Shown here: positions 12,342-24,352 of the stretch, piece after piece
How the letters are laid out: the number at the start of each line of letters is the position of its first letter
How positions within the stretch are numbered: position 1 is the stretch's first letter
Source: Panorpa germanica
Lineage: Eukaryota; Arthropoda; Insecta; Mecoptera; Panorpidae
Reading direction: 5' to 3'
Assembly (NCBI GenBank): GCA_963678705.1
Contig: OY783217.1
Location: forward strand, 8,618,001-8,682,000
DNA length: 64,000 bases
The notes under the pieces: model-generated
Told to the model about the DNA's origin: nothing
The model's input: only the letters and a program-made list of their open reading frames with translations
Database searches by the model: none
Translations under genes and position numbers: made by a program

Positions 12342-13698
12342 CTACAAGTAACCTAATCTTCCCAAATCATCAATAAGTTCTGTTAATCTCTTGTTTTGTC
12401 CTTGTTCATATAACTGATCCTTTGGATTTCGAAGGGCTTCTGAATCGGCTCCTAATATTGCGATGCATAATCCAAATTTACCAAATTGTTTCAAATGATT
12501 TTGGAATACAGAATATGGAAACAGTTTTTCTACATCGCTTCCAAGCGCATTTAAAAATTGTGCTAAACTGTTGTAATACAAGTTAATCAGTTCTTGATAA
12601 TATAGATCTCTTAGAGGTTTTTCAGTGGTGGTAAAAATATACTGGACTACATCCATTACTGGAGAACAATAACGACTAAACTGAAAATCTATTAGACGTA
12701 TTTCAACAGGTTTGCCATTCTGAAATAGAATAAATATAATTAAGAACTCTTTCATGAAAGAATATACAATCCCTTACTATATATTCAAATGATATTATTT
12801 CTAAATGACATATATTCAGGTCTGCTTTGTTATAATTTTAATAGTGAAGAAACCAACCTAAAAAGAGAAGTATAAGTTGCATATATTTCAGGCGTGAACA
12901 TACCATAACTAAGATAGTAAAGAAACCAACCTTGTATTTAAATAATATGTTGTTATTCACCAAATCCCCATGCGTTATAACACGATACGGTTCAGCGAGT
13001 TCTCCATTACAACAATACTGTGCATGATATATGTAGTTGTCAATCAAACTTTTCCATTGTTTTTGATATTGACTTCCGATTTGTAATTGATTTTTCGCTT
13101 TATTTATAAAGTAAAAAAGAAATTCTGTGTATGGAGGAGGCAATGGATCTTTGAAGTTAAGTTCCGGAAGTTTGTTTTTATATTCCGCAAAGAACTCAGG
13201 TTTTCGATCTCTTAACGCAAAACTAAAGGCGTGCAGTTTCCCCAATTCTTCCATCACTAGTTTGCAATGATCAAAATCAATAGCATTCGATTTATCCCTA
13301 AGAATAAATCCGTCCACACTTAAGTCACTCATAATTACGTATTCACTGAACTCTACAGAGCAAACACTATAGCATTTGGCTATAGATTCAAATTTTTTAA
13401 CTACTTGTTTTTCATTTTGAAGTTTTAGAAATTTCGGAAATATTTCTGTATACACAATTTCTTCCCTTTGAAAAAATTCACATATTTTACTGACTTCCCT
13501 GTCTGATTCACGGGCTACTTTCAGAAATAAATTTAATTTAGATTCATTATTTTTAATTTCAATTCTATAAACGTCACTTCCATAATTTTCACCATGTTTT
13601 GATCCAGCGGATATTGAAATTTCGTAGCTGTCAAAATTTCCTTCTTTAGCAATTTTATTTAAAGCGTTTTTCACTGATTCTCTTTCAAGTATTTCCAT
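12342..13698 (-). CDS. EcKinase-family kinase E4 (subgroup A, altered catalytic loop)
   Basis: Exons 12931-13698 (256 codons) and 12342-12719 (125 codons plus stop); 381 aa; 211-bp phase-0 intron, donor GTTGGT. A close duplicate of E2. The catalytic loop reads HGDLVNNN (243-250): the usual aromatic Trp is Val, while the Asp and the second Asn remain. The last codon of exon 1 is Lys where most copies have Glu. The upstream block matches E2 but its TATA box is mutated to TAGAAATAG (13793-13801). The frame is open throughout, so it is not a clear pseudogene, but catalytic and promoter changes together suggest relaxed or shifted function. Confidence 0.88.
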
Positions 13699-13965
13699 TT
13701 TGGAGAAAACTAGTTTTTAAATGTCTTATGTCACACAACTATTCTTGTTCTATTAAAATAATTTATGATATAAGTGCTATTAAAAATGGCGGCTATTTCT
13801 ACATCAGCGAGAGCGATAATTACTGTAATTTATTAAGGTTAATCATCATGGGTTAGTAAAAGCATGGCTGCGAAACCTTTTCATATGTGAGAAGTTGGAA
13901 AGTTGTTTTGAAGTTTTAATATTTGGTTAATAAGAAAATAACGTAACGCTTGGCGCTTTAATTTT
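13699..13965. repeat. Segmental duplication block upstream of E4
   Basis: Partner of 7847-8125. Shared stretches include ATTAAAAATGGCGGCTATTT and CATCAGCGAGAGCGATAATT. Confidence 0.8.
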
Positions 13966-14445
13966 GATGTATCTTTAAATTACTTATTCATTGCTAATTT
14001 CTTCTATAATTATAACACCAATCAGAAATACTTTAACTTTATCAAACTTAGATACATTCATGATGTCTTTGGACTTTTTTAAAATTAAATTGAACCCGTA
14101 GTGGTTAACTGTATGATGCTTATTAAATTTATTAATCACTGATGACGTGTCACAAATGTAGTCACTACCAGCAAATAGAACACTTCTTTATCAACACAAA
14201 CACAAACAAGTATTATGTTATTGTACTTAATTATCTCTGATAGGTTTATTGATCTTTGATTACAACCAAGGACGTGATAACATTGGAGAAATACGACAAT
14301 GCTTCATGCTTTAAACTTAATTTTATGGTTTCAATGCATTTTAATCTGTGATAATATTTATTTTAGTTTTAAAACTAATAAATAAATTTAACAAACATGG
14401 TCGGGAGCGTTGATGCTTGACGCATGATACATATATTTTTCAGGT

Positions 14446-14655
14446 TTAACTAACATAACAAAAGTTACTTGTTACGTAAATCATTTTACCTAATAGATAA
14501 TGTTTTGTGACTTACTTTTCGGCTTATTGAAAAATAAGTTTACCTTTCTGCCAGTTAATATAATCATAACATGTTCTGAATACCCTTTTAAGGATTAATG
14601 ACTTTAAATTAGCTATAAAATAAGAACCTTTTAGATTAAATATTACTAGTTTTTG
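14446..14655 (+). repeat. Dispersed repeat, copy 1 (partner 49157-49365)
   Basis: Shares the order TAACATAACAAAAGTTA, TTACGTAAA, AAAATAA-TTTACCTTT, TTTTAAGGATTAA, TAAATATTACT with the segment between E14 and E15, same strand. A fragment of its neighbouring sequence (TTACCTTACATTCATGTAAT, inverted) recurs near 18111-18130. Confidence 0.55.
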
Positions 14656-15405
14656 TTTAAGTAAAATATTATATGAATGTAAGGTAACATCCAAGTTTAT
14701 GTCTACGAGTTTAATTCCAGATATGGTTGTTTTCGTGTTAGCGTTATTTGGCCCTATGAATACTCTCAGTTCGTCGCTGTGACTTCAATGCGGCCCTGAC
14801 ATCATGCAAGGGAACACTTACAGTTTTAGCTTTGGCGACACAAGTCCACGAATTCGTCATGAAACTTTCGACACTTACAGATTGGTTAAGAGACGTGACA
14901 TTATGGAATTGATTACTAATAAAAGATTGTTATATAATTATTGACTTTTAATTGAGAGAAGCCTAACAATTAATTATATATTTACTTAATTATTAATGTT
15001 AAATAAAGTAAATAAATAGTCCATAGCCATAACATTAAAGCAATTGATCCGAAATCTCATAATTTGTTTACCATTTAAGTTATAGAAACACTTGAGAGTC
15101 ACTGGTCTTATGTCAAAATTAAAGTACGTTTGCGACTCCAGTATTTATTATTTTATTGTACTACTTTTCATAATACACGCATCGCGTATTGAGCCAAATT
15201 AAAGTGAAATGAAATGTATTCATAAGTAATAATATTAAACTTGTATAGGTTTGTAAATTTTCTTTTATTAATATTTTAAACGTATGTATTATAAAATTTG
15301 TTGCTGTGTAACTAATGCGAACTTCACTGTGTAAAATATTGTATGTGTTTGTGTGTGTGTGTTGGGTTGTTTGCACATTTATAAATCTAACTAACAAGTG
15401 ACAAA

Positions 15406-15436
15406 CTTATCAGTTGTCGCTAAGATAAATATAAAG
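15406..15436 (+). promoter_or_regulatory. E5 core promoter: GATA sites and TATA box
   Basis: CTTATCAGT (15406-15414, reverse of ACTGATAAG), AGATAA (15423-15428) and TATAAAG (15430-15436) lie 70-100 bp before the E5 ATG. GATA factors drive midgut and fat-body genes in insects; binding here is inferred. Confidence 0.5.
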
Positions 15437-15506
15437 CAAGTAGTAACTAAGAAAAATAGTATTTATAATTTAATTAAACACGCTGTGTCAATTTGTTTGG
15501 TTGATA

Positions 15507-17502
15507 ATGGAGCGCCCTAGTGAACTAGTCCAAAATGTTATTTACAAAGTAATCAAAGAACAAGGTTTTGTGAAATACGATTTAACTTGGTCTAAAGGAA
15601 CAAAGAAAGGCGATAATTTCATGGGAGTTTTACACAAAATTAAAGTTACCGGCACAAAAGAAAATGGCGACGCGGGAACTTTAAATTTATTTTGCAAAGT
15701 TCCGCAAGATTCTGAAGTTATGAGAACAGAATTTAAACTAAATGAAAGTTTTCAAAGAGAAATTTTGATGTACGATGAAGTTTTACCAGAATTTGAAAGG
15801 CTTCAAGAAGAGAAAGGTCTAGAAGGTAATTATATTATGTACCCAAAATGCTACGCTGCAAGTTCTAAAGATTTGGATGAGTATATCATCATGGAAGATT
15901 TAAGCAGCCAAGGATTTCTTCTTTTTGATAGAAGAAACCCATTAAGTTTTGATCACGTTCGACTTATAATGAAAGAACTTGGAAAATTTCATTCGTTAAG
16001 TTTCGCATTGAAAAATCAAAAACCTGAGGTGTTCAAAAAATTTGATGGAAGATTTACGGAACTGATTATTAGAGATCCTTTTGAAGGAGCTATGAAAAGT
16101 TTTGTCGAAACTTTTGTAAAAAGTGCGGCTGAAACTTTGGAATTTGAAGGAATTTATAAAGAAAGATGGGAAAATTTTCATCAGAATTATTTGAAGTTGA
16201 TGCGACATTGTTACGACGGTAAATCGGCGGAACCTTATTCTGTTATCAATCATGGAGATTGCTGGATCAACAATATATTATTCAAATATGAGGTTAGTTT
16301 ATTATTTTAATTGATTAACTAGCATATTAATGGGCTTGTGTCTTCACTTCTTAGTGATCGATTTTTCAATTGTTGATTGAAATTGATGTTAATAAATGTG
16401 TATTAGCGTGTCTATTTTATTAAATATCTAAATATTGACGCAGATATAGCAATTAAAAGTTTGAATTGAAGTTTTAGCGCTAGAAATGGTCGGCCATATT
16501 TGTATGACGTGAAATACATTTTAACGTCAGTCATTTGTTGAGTAGGTCAGTGCTGTGGTAATGTTCTGTAGCTGTTGACAGTCAAATAATCAAGTCAAAA
16601 CGAAGAATAATAAGTTTTTATATTATTTAACCCTGCTAAGGCAGACATAATATTGAAATTTTGATATATAAATACATATAGCAGAGATTTATGAGCTGTA
16701 AGGTTGGTAACCTTACACAAGGATTGTGATGTCACATGCCCTTTAATAATTAAAGAGACAAAATGACTTTTTTAATTGTTAAAATTTCTTAACATATAAG
16801 GAGTTATTAAAAAATAATTGAACATTTAAGGTTCTAGTAACTCATTTTATCAATATATAGTACACTTTTATAGAAATTAAGACATAGGACACAAGCCCAT
16901 TGTAATCCACTGGCTTAACTAATTGTTTGTTTCTTGGACTCTATTTTGTAGCTGTGTCAATGTTTCTGAAAATTTATGCCAAGTGTCCGATTTATTTATA
17001 TTAAATTCTTTTTACCAAAATAGCCAGCATTATCTCCAATACTTTTTACATTTTTTTAACAACAGTTTTTGTGTTACAGAATGGGAAACCAGTTGAGATT
17101 CGGTTCATAGATTTTCAACTCAGCCGCTACACCTCCGTAGCTCCAGATATTGCTTTCATGAATTTCTGTTGTACGGATAAAGCTTTCCGGGACCAGTATT
17201 ACAAAACATTGCTCGACATATATCACGAATCCTTGAGCAATTCCTTGAATGATCTTGGAAGTGATCCGGAGAAAATATTCCCCCGTTCTGCATTCGATGA
17301 TCAAATGAAGAATTATGGTTTAACAGGTTTAGGCGTTGGTGTTTTAGATATTCCAATGATTGTAAGTAGTCCGGAAGATGCACAAAGTATGGAAGAGATG
17401 ATGAATGATGCTTCTGGGATGACGCAAAATAAGAGCAAGGAGGCTGTGAAGCAAAGATTGACGGAATGTGTTATGGACATGGTGGATTTAGGATATATAT
17501 AA
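15507..17502 (+). CDS. EcKinase-family kinase E5 (subgroup B)
   Basis: Exons 15507-16292 (262 codons) and 17080-17502 (140 codons plus stop); 402 aa. The start is the ATG in MERPSELVQN; the open frame extends six bases upstream only through non-ATG codons. Order of motifs: SKGTKKGDNFMG at 29-40, lysine K64 in LFCKVP, E85 in FQREILMY, hinge EYIIMEDLS at 125-133, HGDCWINN at 249-256, DFQ at 273-275. The exon 2 tail carries DASGMTQNK, shared with other subgroup B members, and ends DLGYI. The 787-bp phase-0 intron (donor GTTAGT, acceptor ACAG) contains a full-length MITE at 16330-16900. AATAAA at 17525-17530 is the likely poly(A) signal. Confidence 0.94.
16330..16900 (+). mobile_element. Tc1/mariner-like MITE, copy A in the E5 intron
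   Basis: A 571-bp element with inverted ends ATGGGCTTGTGTC / GACACAAGCCCAT, preceded by TA (16328-16329) and followed by TG, probably a decayed TA. It has no coding capacity, and a perfect palindrome AAGGTTGGTAACCTT lies in its centre-right. Copy B (24353-24969) is the same element in reverse orientation. TA target sites suggest the Tc1/mariner superfamily; the autonomous partner is unknown. Confidence 0.85.
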
Positions 17503-18932
17503 ATTTCATGTATATTTGTATATTAATAAAATAATTTTATCATTATTTTCATTTGCATTTATTTTGTTGTGTTAGTAATATTAATGTTTATAGTTTGATA
17601 AGCACTGGTATACGAGTATTACATCAGTACGTGGCTTTGAAGGTTACTGCACTTGACAACATGAATGAACTTGGCTGTATATAGCCTTCTCTTTCTAGTA
17701 TATCAATAAAATAAGGCAGCATATACATGATAAATAGTTTGCGCAAGTGCCTCACAAAAGAATTAACTTAGCCATTAGTTCACGCATGCGTGTTCGCTTA
17801 TTCTTGCTCTTTGCCGATTTGTTAACATTAGAATAATTTAAAAATGAATATTGTAATTTATTTTTACATAGCATGCGTTTACTGAGATATTAAATGTTAT
17901 AGTCATGATTAAAAAATAAAAATTATTATTACTTAAAGTAGATTATAGTTCACATTATGAGAGGTCTCCTGTGACTCATGCTAATAAAATAAAATTCACC
18001 ATCTTATTGTAGATTTACATAGCTCTTATCCACTCTTTTAAGCATAAGTCACAGCCAAACTCTCATAATTGGAACTATGCTTAAAAACTCGCGACCCACT
18101 TAATACCTCTGTTACCTTACATTCATGTAATATTTTATTCAAGCGATATCTAATCATACTTTAACTAATACTACTTTCGTAGTACATTTTGTATTCAGTT
18201 TTAAAATATTGAAAAAGACTTGCGCAATTTGCTCCAAGTTTAATGTAGCTAACATAATAATAAAAATTTGTTAACTAATCAATTTGTGAAAAAAATTAAT
18301 AATCTCATATATTGATATCTTCATAATCAAGTGTTTCAGACGTAGTATTTAATTAAAAATAAATATAGGAGTAGTGTAAACGTGGATATTTGTTACGTGT
18401 TTGAAGTGACGGTAACGTAACTTTATTGCTAGCTATCTCGCTCTCGCATTATACATTTTCAAATGGATATAGTCGTACATTTATAAAGAAAAAAAGACTT
18501 TGTAAATACAAAATCTATAGTTTATAATGTATATAATCTAAGAAATAATCTGAAATATTATTTATGTTGTTTTAAAATATGAATCTATTGATTTTGTAAT
18601 GTTATATATGAACACGTATTCTACGATTTGTTGGTTTGTATATAGCTTCATGTCTCTTCGATTGAAGGTTATACATAGATATAGTGTATATATATACGTA
18701 TATACGCATTCCGATAAGTACAAGCCATACTCGCTTGGAACAGTGAGTCAAAACACAGAGTTTAGTGGAGATTAGTGTCATTGTATTTAAAGAAAATATA
18801 AACATCTAAAACGTCAGATAAAGATTGTGCGCTAATATTATACCGGTGTTAGTACAACTAAAATATTATTAAATATATACTTGTTTGAATTTATTTCTGT
18901 GGTATTGATTTGTAATAAGTTTAATAAGTACA
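17503..18932. other. Intergenic region E5-E6
   Basis: AT-rich. An inverted fragment related to the 14.4-kb repeat neighbourhood lies near 18111-18145. CAGATAA at 18815-18821 is a possible GATA site 112 bp upstream of E6. Nothing else recognised. Confidence 0.5.
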
Positions 18933-20522
18933 ATGGAGCTGCCAAGTCAACATATTCAAAGTGCAGTTGAAAAAGTAGCGAAGGAAGAAGGTTTTGTTAA
19001 GTATGATTTAAGTTGGTCTGATGGTGCAGATAAAGGAGCAGGTTTTATGGGAATATTATACAAAATTAAAATTACCGGTACAAAACAAAATGGCGACGAG
19101 GCAAGTTTAAATTTATTTTGTAAAGTTCCAACTGATACTGAAGTAATGCGTACAGATTTCAAAATCAATGAAAGTTTTCAAAGAGAAATATTAGTTTACA
19201 CAGAAATTTTTAAAGATTTTGAACATTTTGAAGAAGAAAAAGGTTTAAGAAATAATTATATTGCTTATCCAAAATGTTACGCTACTAATTCTAAAGATTT
19301 TGAAGAGTTTTTAATTTTAGAAAACTTAAGTTCTGATAATTTTATATTATTTGATAGAACAAAACCACTAGATTTTGAACATGTTAAATTAGTCATGCGT
19401 GAATTTGGAAAATTTCATTCTATCAGTTTTGCTTTGAAAGATCAAAAACCGGAAGTCTTGCAAAAATATAAAGGACGACTTCCTGAACTTATTATTAGGG
19501 AACCTTTTGAAGGAGCAATGAAGAAAATGGTTGACGGTTTCATGAAAAGTGCTGTGGAAAGTTTGGAATTACAAGGGATCTATCAGGATAAGTGGGAAGA
19601 TTATCAAAGGAATTATCTGAAGTACATGCGCTCTGCGTACTCTGGGCAGGATGCTGAGCCCTACTCCGTCATCACACATGGCGATTGCTGGACCAACAAC
19701 ATCTTGTTTAAATATGAGGTTAGAATTACGTTCTATTTTAACACTATATAATTTATCGGGATATTAGTATTGTAATAAAATTGCACTGTTTTTTTAAATA
19801 ATAAAAGAAATGTACACAACATTTAATAAACATCGTCAACAATGTCGACAGTTCAAGGCCGAATATAAAATTATATTTCATTTCCTTTTCATTATAAACT
19901 GATTACAATTACAAAGGAATCAATAATAAATTAATACGAGAATTTAATAATTCAGTGACTTTTTTTTTGTATATACATCATTATAAAATCAGAGATGTAA
20001 AATTGCTTTGGATTTTGCATTTAAAATTGAAAAATAAAAAAAAGTATTTTTGCACATTTGTAATTTATAATTATACTAATATATATTTTCCTATTTTAGA
20101 ATGGACAACCAAAAGAGCTTCGTTTCATCGACTTCCAACTCGGTCGGTACTGCTCCTTGGCCATCGATATCACCTATTTCATCTTCTGCTGCACCAGCAA
20201 AGCCTTCCGAGACAAATACTACAAAACGTTGCTTGACGAATACTATGACTCCCTCAGCGCCTCCATGAGGGACCTCGGCAGTGACCCGGACAAGGTGTTC
20301 CCACGCTCAGCATTTGATGACCAGATGAAGAAATTCGGGCACAGTGTTTTGGGAATCGGGATAATGGATATTCCGATGATTGTTACGACTCCAGAGGATG
20401 CGCAGAGTTTGGAATCCATGATGAATGATGCTTCTGGGATGACGCAGAATAAGAGTCAGCGTGCGGTGAAGCAACGGATCACCGAATGCATCATTGATTT
20501 GGTGGATTTAGGATATTTATGA
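18933..20522 (+). CDS. EcKinase-family kinase E6 (subgroup B)
   Basis: Exons 18933-19718 (262 codons) and 20100-20522 (140 codons plus stop); 402 aa; 381-bp phase-0 intron with donor GTTAGA and acceptor TTAG. Start MELPSQHIQS. Catalytic loop HGDCWTNN at 249-256, DFQ at 273-275, tail DASGMTQNK, end DLGYL. The end of exon 1 and all of exon 2 are clearly richer in G and C than exon 1's beginning and than other genes in the array, for instance in the wobble positions of codons after about residue 215. AATAAA at 20587-20592. Confidence 0.94.
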
Positions 20523-20628
20523 ATTATAGGCTGATTAGTACAATATATATTTACGATAAAGTTTTATATTAGAATTATTATGAACAAATAAAGTTTCTTG
20601 AAATTATTACTTTTATTTTATATATAAT

Positions 20629-20990
20629 TTCTCGGGCTTCCTAGGCACGTAGCCTTTTATCGCCCCTAATATTGTTCGGCTTTTTCTTATACTTTATATC
20701 CAGACAACAAGAAGGATCTATTCATGGCAACTGCTGTTATAAATTTCGGTTTCTCAATCAAAAAGGCTGTGGTAACAGGAAGCGTCTGCGATGTCTGTAG
20801 CACCGCCCTTTAAAGTCTATTTCTTGCTATTGCTGTATTTTTACATTGCCACAGAATGTGGTTAGGATCTGCTTCCTCTTCACCACATTCACATTTAGTG
20901 TTGGTAATGATCTTGTTTCTTGCTAGATGTTTCGGAGCTCCAGTATGATTCATTCTTAGTCTTGAGGTCATTGTTATTAATCTTCTTGGT
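20629..20990 (-). mobile_element. Non-LTR retrotransposon (LINE) 3' fragment
   Basis: On the minus strand it encodes a short stretch resembling the RNase H-distal end of an insect LINE ORF2: RLRMNHTGAPKHLARNK followed by a zinc-knuckle-like CECG...PNHILWQC. The frame is then broken by a stop after RNRL, so this is dead. Its 3' end reads CCTAGGAAGCCCGAGAAATT, which recurs at about 58345-58390 and in altered form at 52045-52092. Confidence 0.75.
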
Positions 20991-21186
20991 CATAAATTAT
21001 TAGATTTATTTTTTATACAATATTAACTAAGCCCGGGCATGCTTCGCTGTGACTCAGTTTGATATTAAATAAATGGGAAAGTAAATACAAAGTAAAAATC
21101 AATATTTCATAAAAGTAATACTTTATTAGTACCTTATTTAAATATCCAATGCAATATTGAATACATTATTATGTAAACCTGCGTAG

Positions 21187-21318
21187 AATTGTCTTGCAGT
21201 GAAAGTTCCACATTTACCAGCTTGTTACAGGCTAATCTCAAGGTTCATTTTCTATTTCTGTTTAAGGCAATTGTCTTACAAGTTTCACACTTGCTAGTTT
21301 ACTGCAAGCTAATGAAAG
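21187..21318 (-). repeat. TTAGCTTG-type dispersed repeat, two units, inverted
   Basis: Reverse-orientation relatives of 8761-8913, with AATTGTCTTGCAGTGAAAGT, CAGCTTGTTACAGGCTAA and AAGGTTCATTTTCTA. Confidence 0.6.
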
Positions 21319-21356
21319 CGTTACATAAGATTTTTATAATATTTGTTTTCACTAAA

Positions 21357-21693
21357 TAATGAGTGTTTTGCAAGTGCGGATGTTTAATTGGAACATACAT
21401 TACTTTTTAAAAATGTACCTTCATCTATACTTGTTTATTTTTATTCTCATAACAGTTTATATTGGTTAACTCAATTTTATAAATTTAATTTTACTTTTAA
21501 TTTTATTTATAAAAATATTTTTATGATTTAGATAAAATAAAGATTAAGAATTAAAGGTTTTAAATTATTTCATAAAATGGTATTGGAAATAGCAATCAAT
21601 ATAATTGTCAATATGAATATCAAGAATTTTTAAAGTGCTGTGTGAGGGCTGTAGTTGGAACATTGAATGCCGTAATTGTAAAACACCCAATGC
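21357..21693 (+). repeat. MITE-like element, copy 1 (partner 61158-61627 inverted)
   Basis: Shares GTGCGGATGTTTAATTGGAA, GTACCTTCATCTATACTTG and GTAGTTGGAA-ATT-AATG with the partner in reverse orientation. A probable terminal repeat is ATTGTAAAACACCCAATGC at the right end, matched by GCATAGGGTGTTTTCCAAT on the far end of the partner. The left end here (AATGAGTGTTTTGCAA) is decayed. Confidence 0.55.
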
Positions 21694-21777
21694 TTTCTAA
21701 ATTACATTTATCATAATATTACATTATATTTTATTTTCTACATTATATATTTCTTTCCATAAATGATGTTAAGATTT

Positions 21778-23063
21778 CTACAAGTACCCTAAATTCACCA
21801 TATCCACAACAACTTCAGATATTCGCTGCTTGACGTAGTCCTGGTTTTCGTTTTGTGTCACTCCAGACACGTCGTTAATCATCACTTCAACAGTTGGAGC
21901 GTCTTCCGGTTTACTGACAACCACAGGAATGTCCAAAACCCCAAGTCCGAGTCCTGCTAAACCAAAATTGTGCATTTGCTCTTTGAATGCCGAAACTGGG
22001 AACACCCTTTCTGGATTACTTCCAAGGGCTATCAAAGATTTGCTTAACGCTTCGTAGTAATCGTTCAGGAGTGTGTTGTAATGGCGATCTCTGAAAGCTT
22101 TGTCGGTGCAGGTGAAGATGAAGTGACCAATATCACAAGCTATTGAAGAGTATCGACATAACTGGAAATCCACAAAGCGAAGTTCTTTTGGTTTTCCATT
22201 CTAAAAAGAAAAATTTGGTGTCTGATAAAAATAATTAATTTTTTATCTGGAAAACATGAAACAAACTTAATACTAACCTCGTATTTAAACAAAATATTAT
22301 TAATCCAGGAGTCGCCATGATTAATAACAGCATAAGGCTCCGCCGCTTCACCAGTAACAGCAGATCTCATCAATCTAACGTAATTTTGGTGAAAATATTC
22401 CCATTTTTCTTTATAAATTTCTTGAAATTGCAAAGTATCAACCGCACTTTTTAAAAACGCTTCAATGAAAGATTTCTTTGCTCCTTCAAATGGATCCTTA
22501 ATCAGTAGTTCCGAAAATCTTCCATCATATTTACGGAAATCACCAATTTTCTGATCCTTCAATGCAATAGTAAGAGAGTGAAATCTTCCAAGTTCTTTCA
22601 TTACCAACTGCGCGTGATCAAAGTCTACTGGTTTTAATCTATCAAATAACGTAAAACCTTGCGTTGTTAAATCTTCCATAATAAGAAATTCTTCGTTTTC
22701 ATTATGGTTAGAAGAAACACATTTAGGATATAATAAATAATCATTAATTATACCTTTTTCAGCTTGTAACTTCTCAAAATCTTTAAAAACTTCCCCGTAC
22801 ATCATGGTTTCTCTTCGAAAACTTTCATTTATTTCAAAATCATTGCGCATAACTTGAGACTCAACTGGAACTTTACAAAACAAATTTAAATTTCCCGCTT
22901 CGCCATTTTCTTTTTTACCGGTAATTTCAATTTTATATAAAATTCCCATGAAACCATCTCCTTTCTTTGAACCTGCTGACCAGTTAATATCATACTTAAC
23001 AAAACCGTGTTCCTTTATTATCTTTCTAACAGCTTTTTGAACAAGTTCACTTGGTAATTCCAT
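21778..23063 (-). CDS. EcKinase-family kinase E7 (subgroup B)
   Basis: Exons 22278-23063 (262 codons) and 21778-22200 (140 codons plus stop); 402 aa; only 77 bp of phase-0 intron (donor GTTAGT, acceptor TTAG). Reading straight through the intron stays open but enters exon 2 out of frame, so splicing is required for a normal product. Start MELPSELVQK. Catalytic loop HGDSWINN at 249-256, DFQ at 273-275, end NLGYL. Stands convergent to E6, its subgroup neighbour. Confidence 0.94.
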
Positions 23064-23118
23064 TTTTGATTAATAATTCACTATGTGTATCTTTTAAATA
23101 TGTTTATTTCACCAGATG

Positions 23119-23221
23119 CTTTTTATAATGTAACTGAAACGATTCGATAAAATTAATGATAACGATATATTTAATTGCACAATATTTTTTTAACAAATAT
23201 AATTATCGTTTTACTGATAAG
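23119..23221 (-). promoter_or_regulatory. E7 promoter: TATA box and upstream GATA site
   Basis: TATAAAAAG reads on the minus strand at 23119-23127, 56 bp before the ATG. ACTGATAAG (plus strand, 23213-23221) lies about 90 bp further upstream. Confidence 0.55.
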
Positions 23222-24352
23222 ACTGCTAAAGCACAATTGCTGTCATTTTATCGTTTTACCTTGTAGTTTGAGTGAACTGCGAACACATGTATGCGAATAA
23301 TTTTATAACTCATACGTTAAACACTCTCGTATATTATGATTTATAGCCATCAGACCTTCAGCATCTAAGTGATCTAAGTGTTAGTACCCATTTACACGGA
23401 CCTCTTTTTGACCGTGACACAGACGCCTGTCGTAGTTCAGGTAAATTGTGCTTGAAATCTCTGAAATGACAGCCAGATTTGAAAGTCTGAATATAATCGA
23501 GTGGGACATGAATATATAAATATTTAAGAGTGTTATAATATAAATGTGTATAAAACACATTCCAAATTTAAATTATACGTTTGGTTTAAATAAAAGTTTA
23601 TCAATAAACTGTGCTATGTACAATAGAGATAGAGTTTTATTAAAATTTAATCTTACATAGTTGTAATATAATTACAACTGGCAGGAGCATTTAAAATACG
23701 TAATTGGGAACAATCATATCTAAACATCTTTTCAATTTGCATACATTTTACACTCTTGTGAGTAGTTTATGACAGGTGCCTGTTTTGCGGCGTAAAAATC
23801 TTTCCATGTAAATTCAGACTTAGACCAATTTGGCTTAATTATTAATGACTGACAACCTGTAATAAATGAAACAATACAGGCTTGCTTCCGCTCTAATGGT
23901 ACTTAGTCTCAATTTGTTATGAAATTATTATATAATATTACATTTGCGCTCAAAATAAATTAGATGATGAAGAGTATATGTATTTTATAATGACAAGGTT
24001 AAATGTTAAATGCAGTTATACGCATTTGTTTGCATAAAAAATTACTGTTTACATGTTAAGTATAATGTAGGCACATTTTTTACTTTCCGGGTTACGACAG
24101 TATTGAAGAAGAATAGCAAATTTATAGTACAGTCTGAAATTTGACCTTCGGATTTTTTTTTGAATGTTTACGATTTAAATTTATCGAAGTTCAATGCCTC
24201 CAACCTTGACCGAAGATTTTTAGAAACATTATTATTTTAAATATCTCTCAGTTATAGCAAATTACTTGTCTTTTGCTGATATTTAATTCTCTTCTGGAAG
24301 ATAGCCTTACTAATTTACTTACCGGACTCCTATATTGAAATCAAGATCAATA

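Larger units (their letters stand above)
13699..15506. other. Divergent intergenic region E4/E5
   Basis: Head-to-head promoter region. Contains the duplicated E4 promoter block, a dispersed repeat at 14446-14655, and the E5 promoter with GATA and TATA sites at 15406-15436. The small minus-strand open frame at 15161-15397 has no family resemblance and is rejected. Confidence 0.55.
20523..21777. other. Convergent intergenic region E6/E7, rich in transposon relics
   Basis: Contains a LINE 3' fragment (20629-20990), a helitron- or LINE-like GC patch GCCCGGGCATGCTTCGC near 21031-21050, a TTAGCTTG-type repeat (21187-21318) and one copy of an inverted-end repeat (21357-21693). Confidence 0.6.

Noticed and set aside
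22140..22277. Continuous reading of E7 exon 1 through its intron as a single-exon gene
   Set aside because: The read-through enters exon 2 in the wrong frame, while clean GT/AG sites restore the normal protein.
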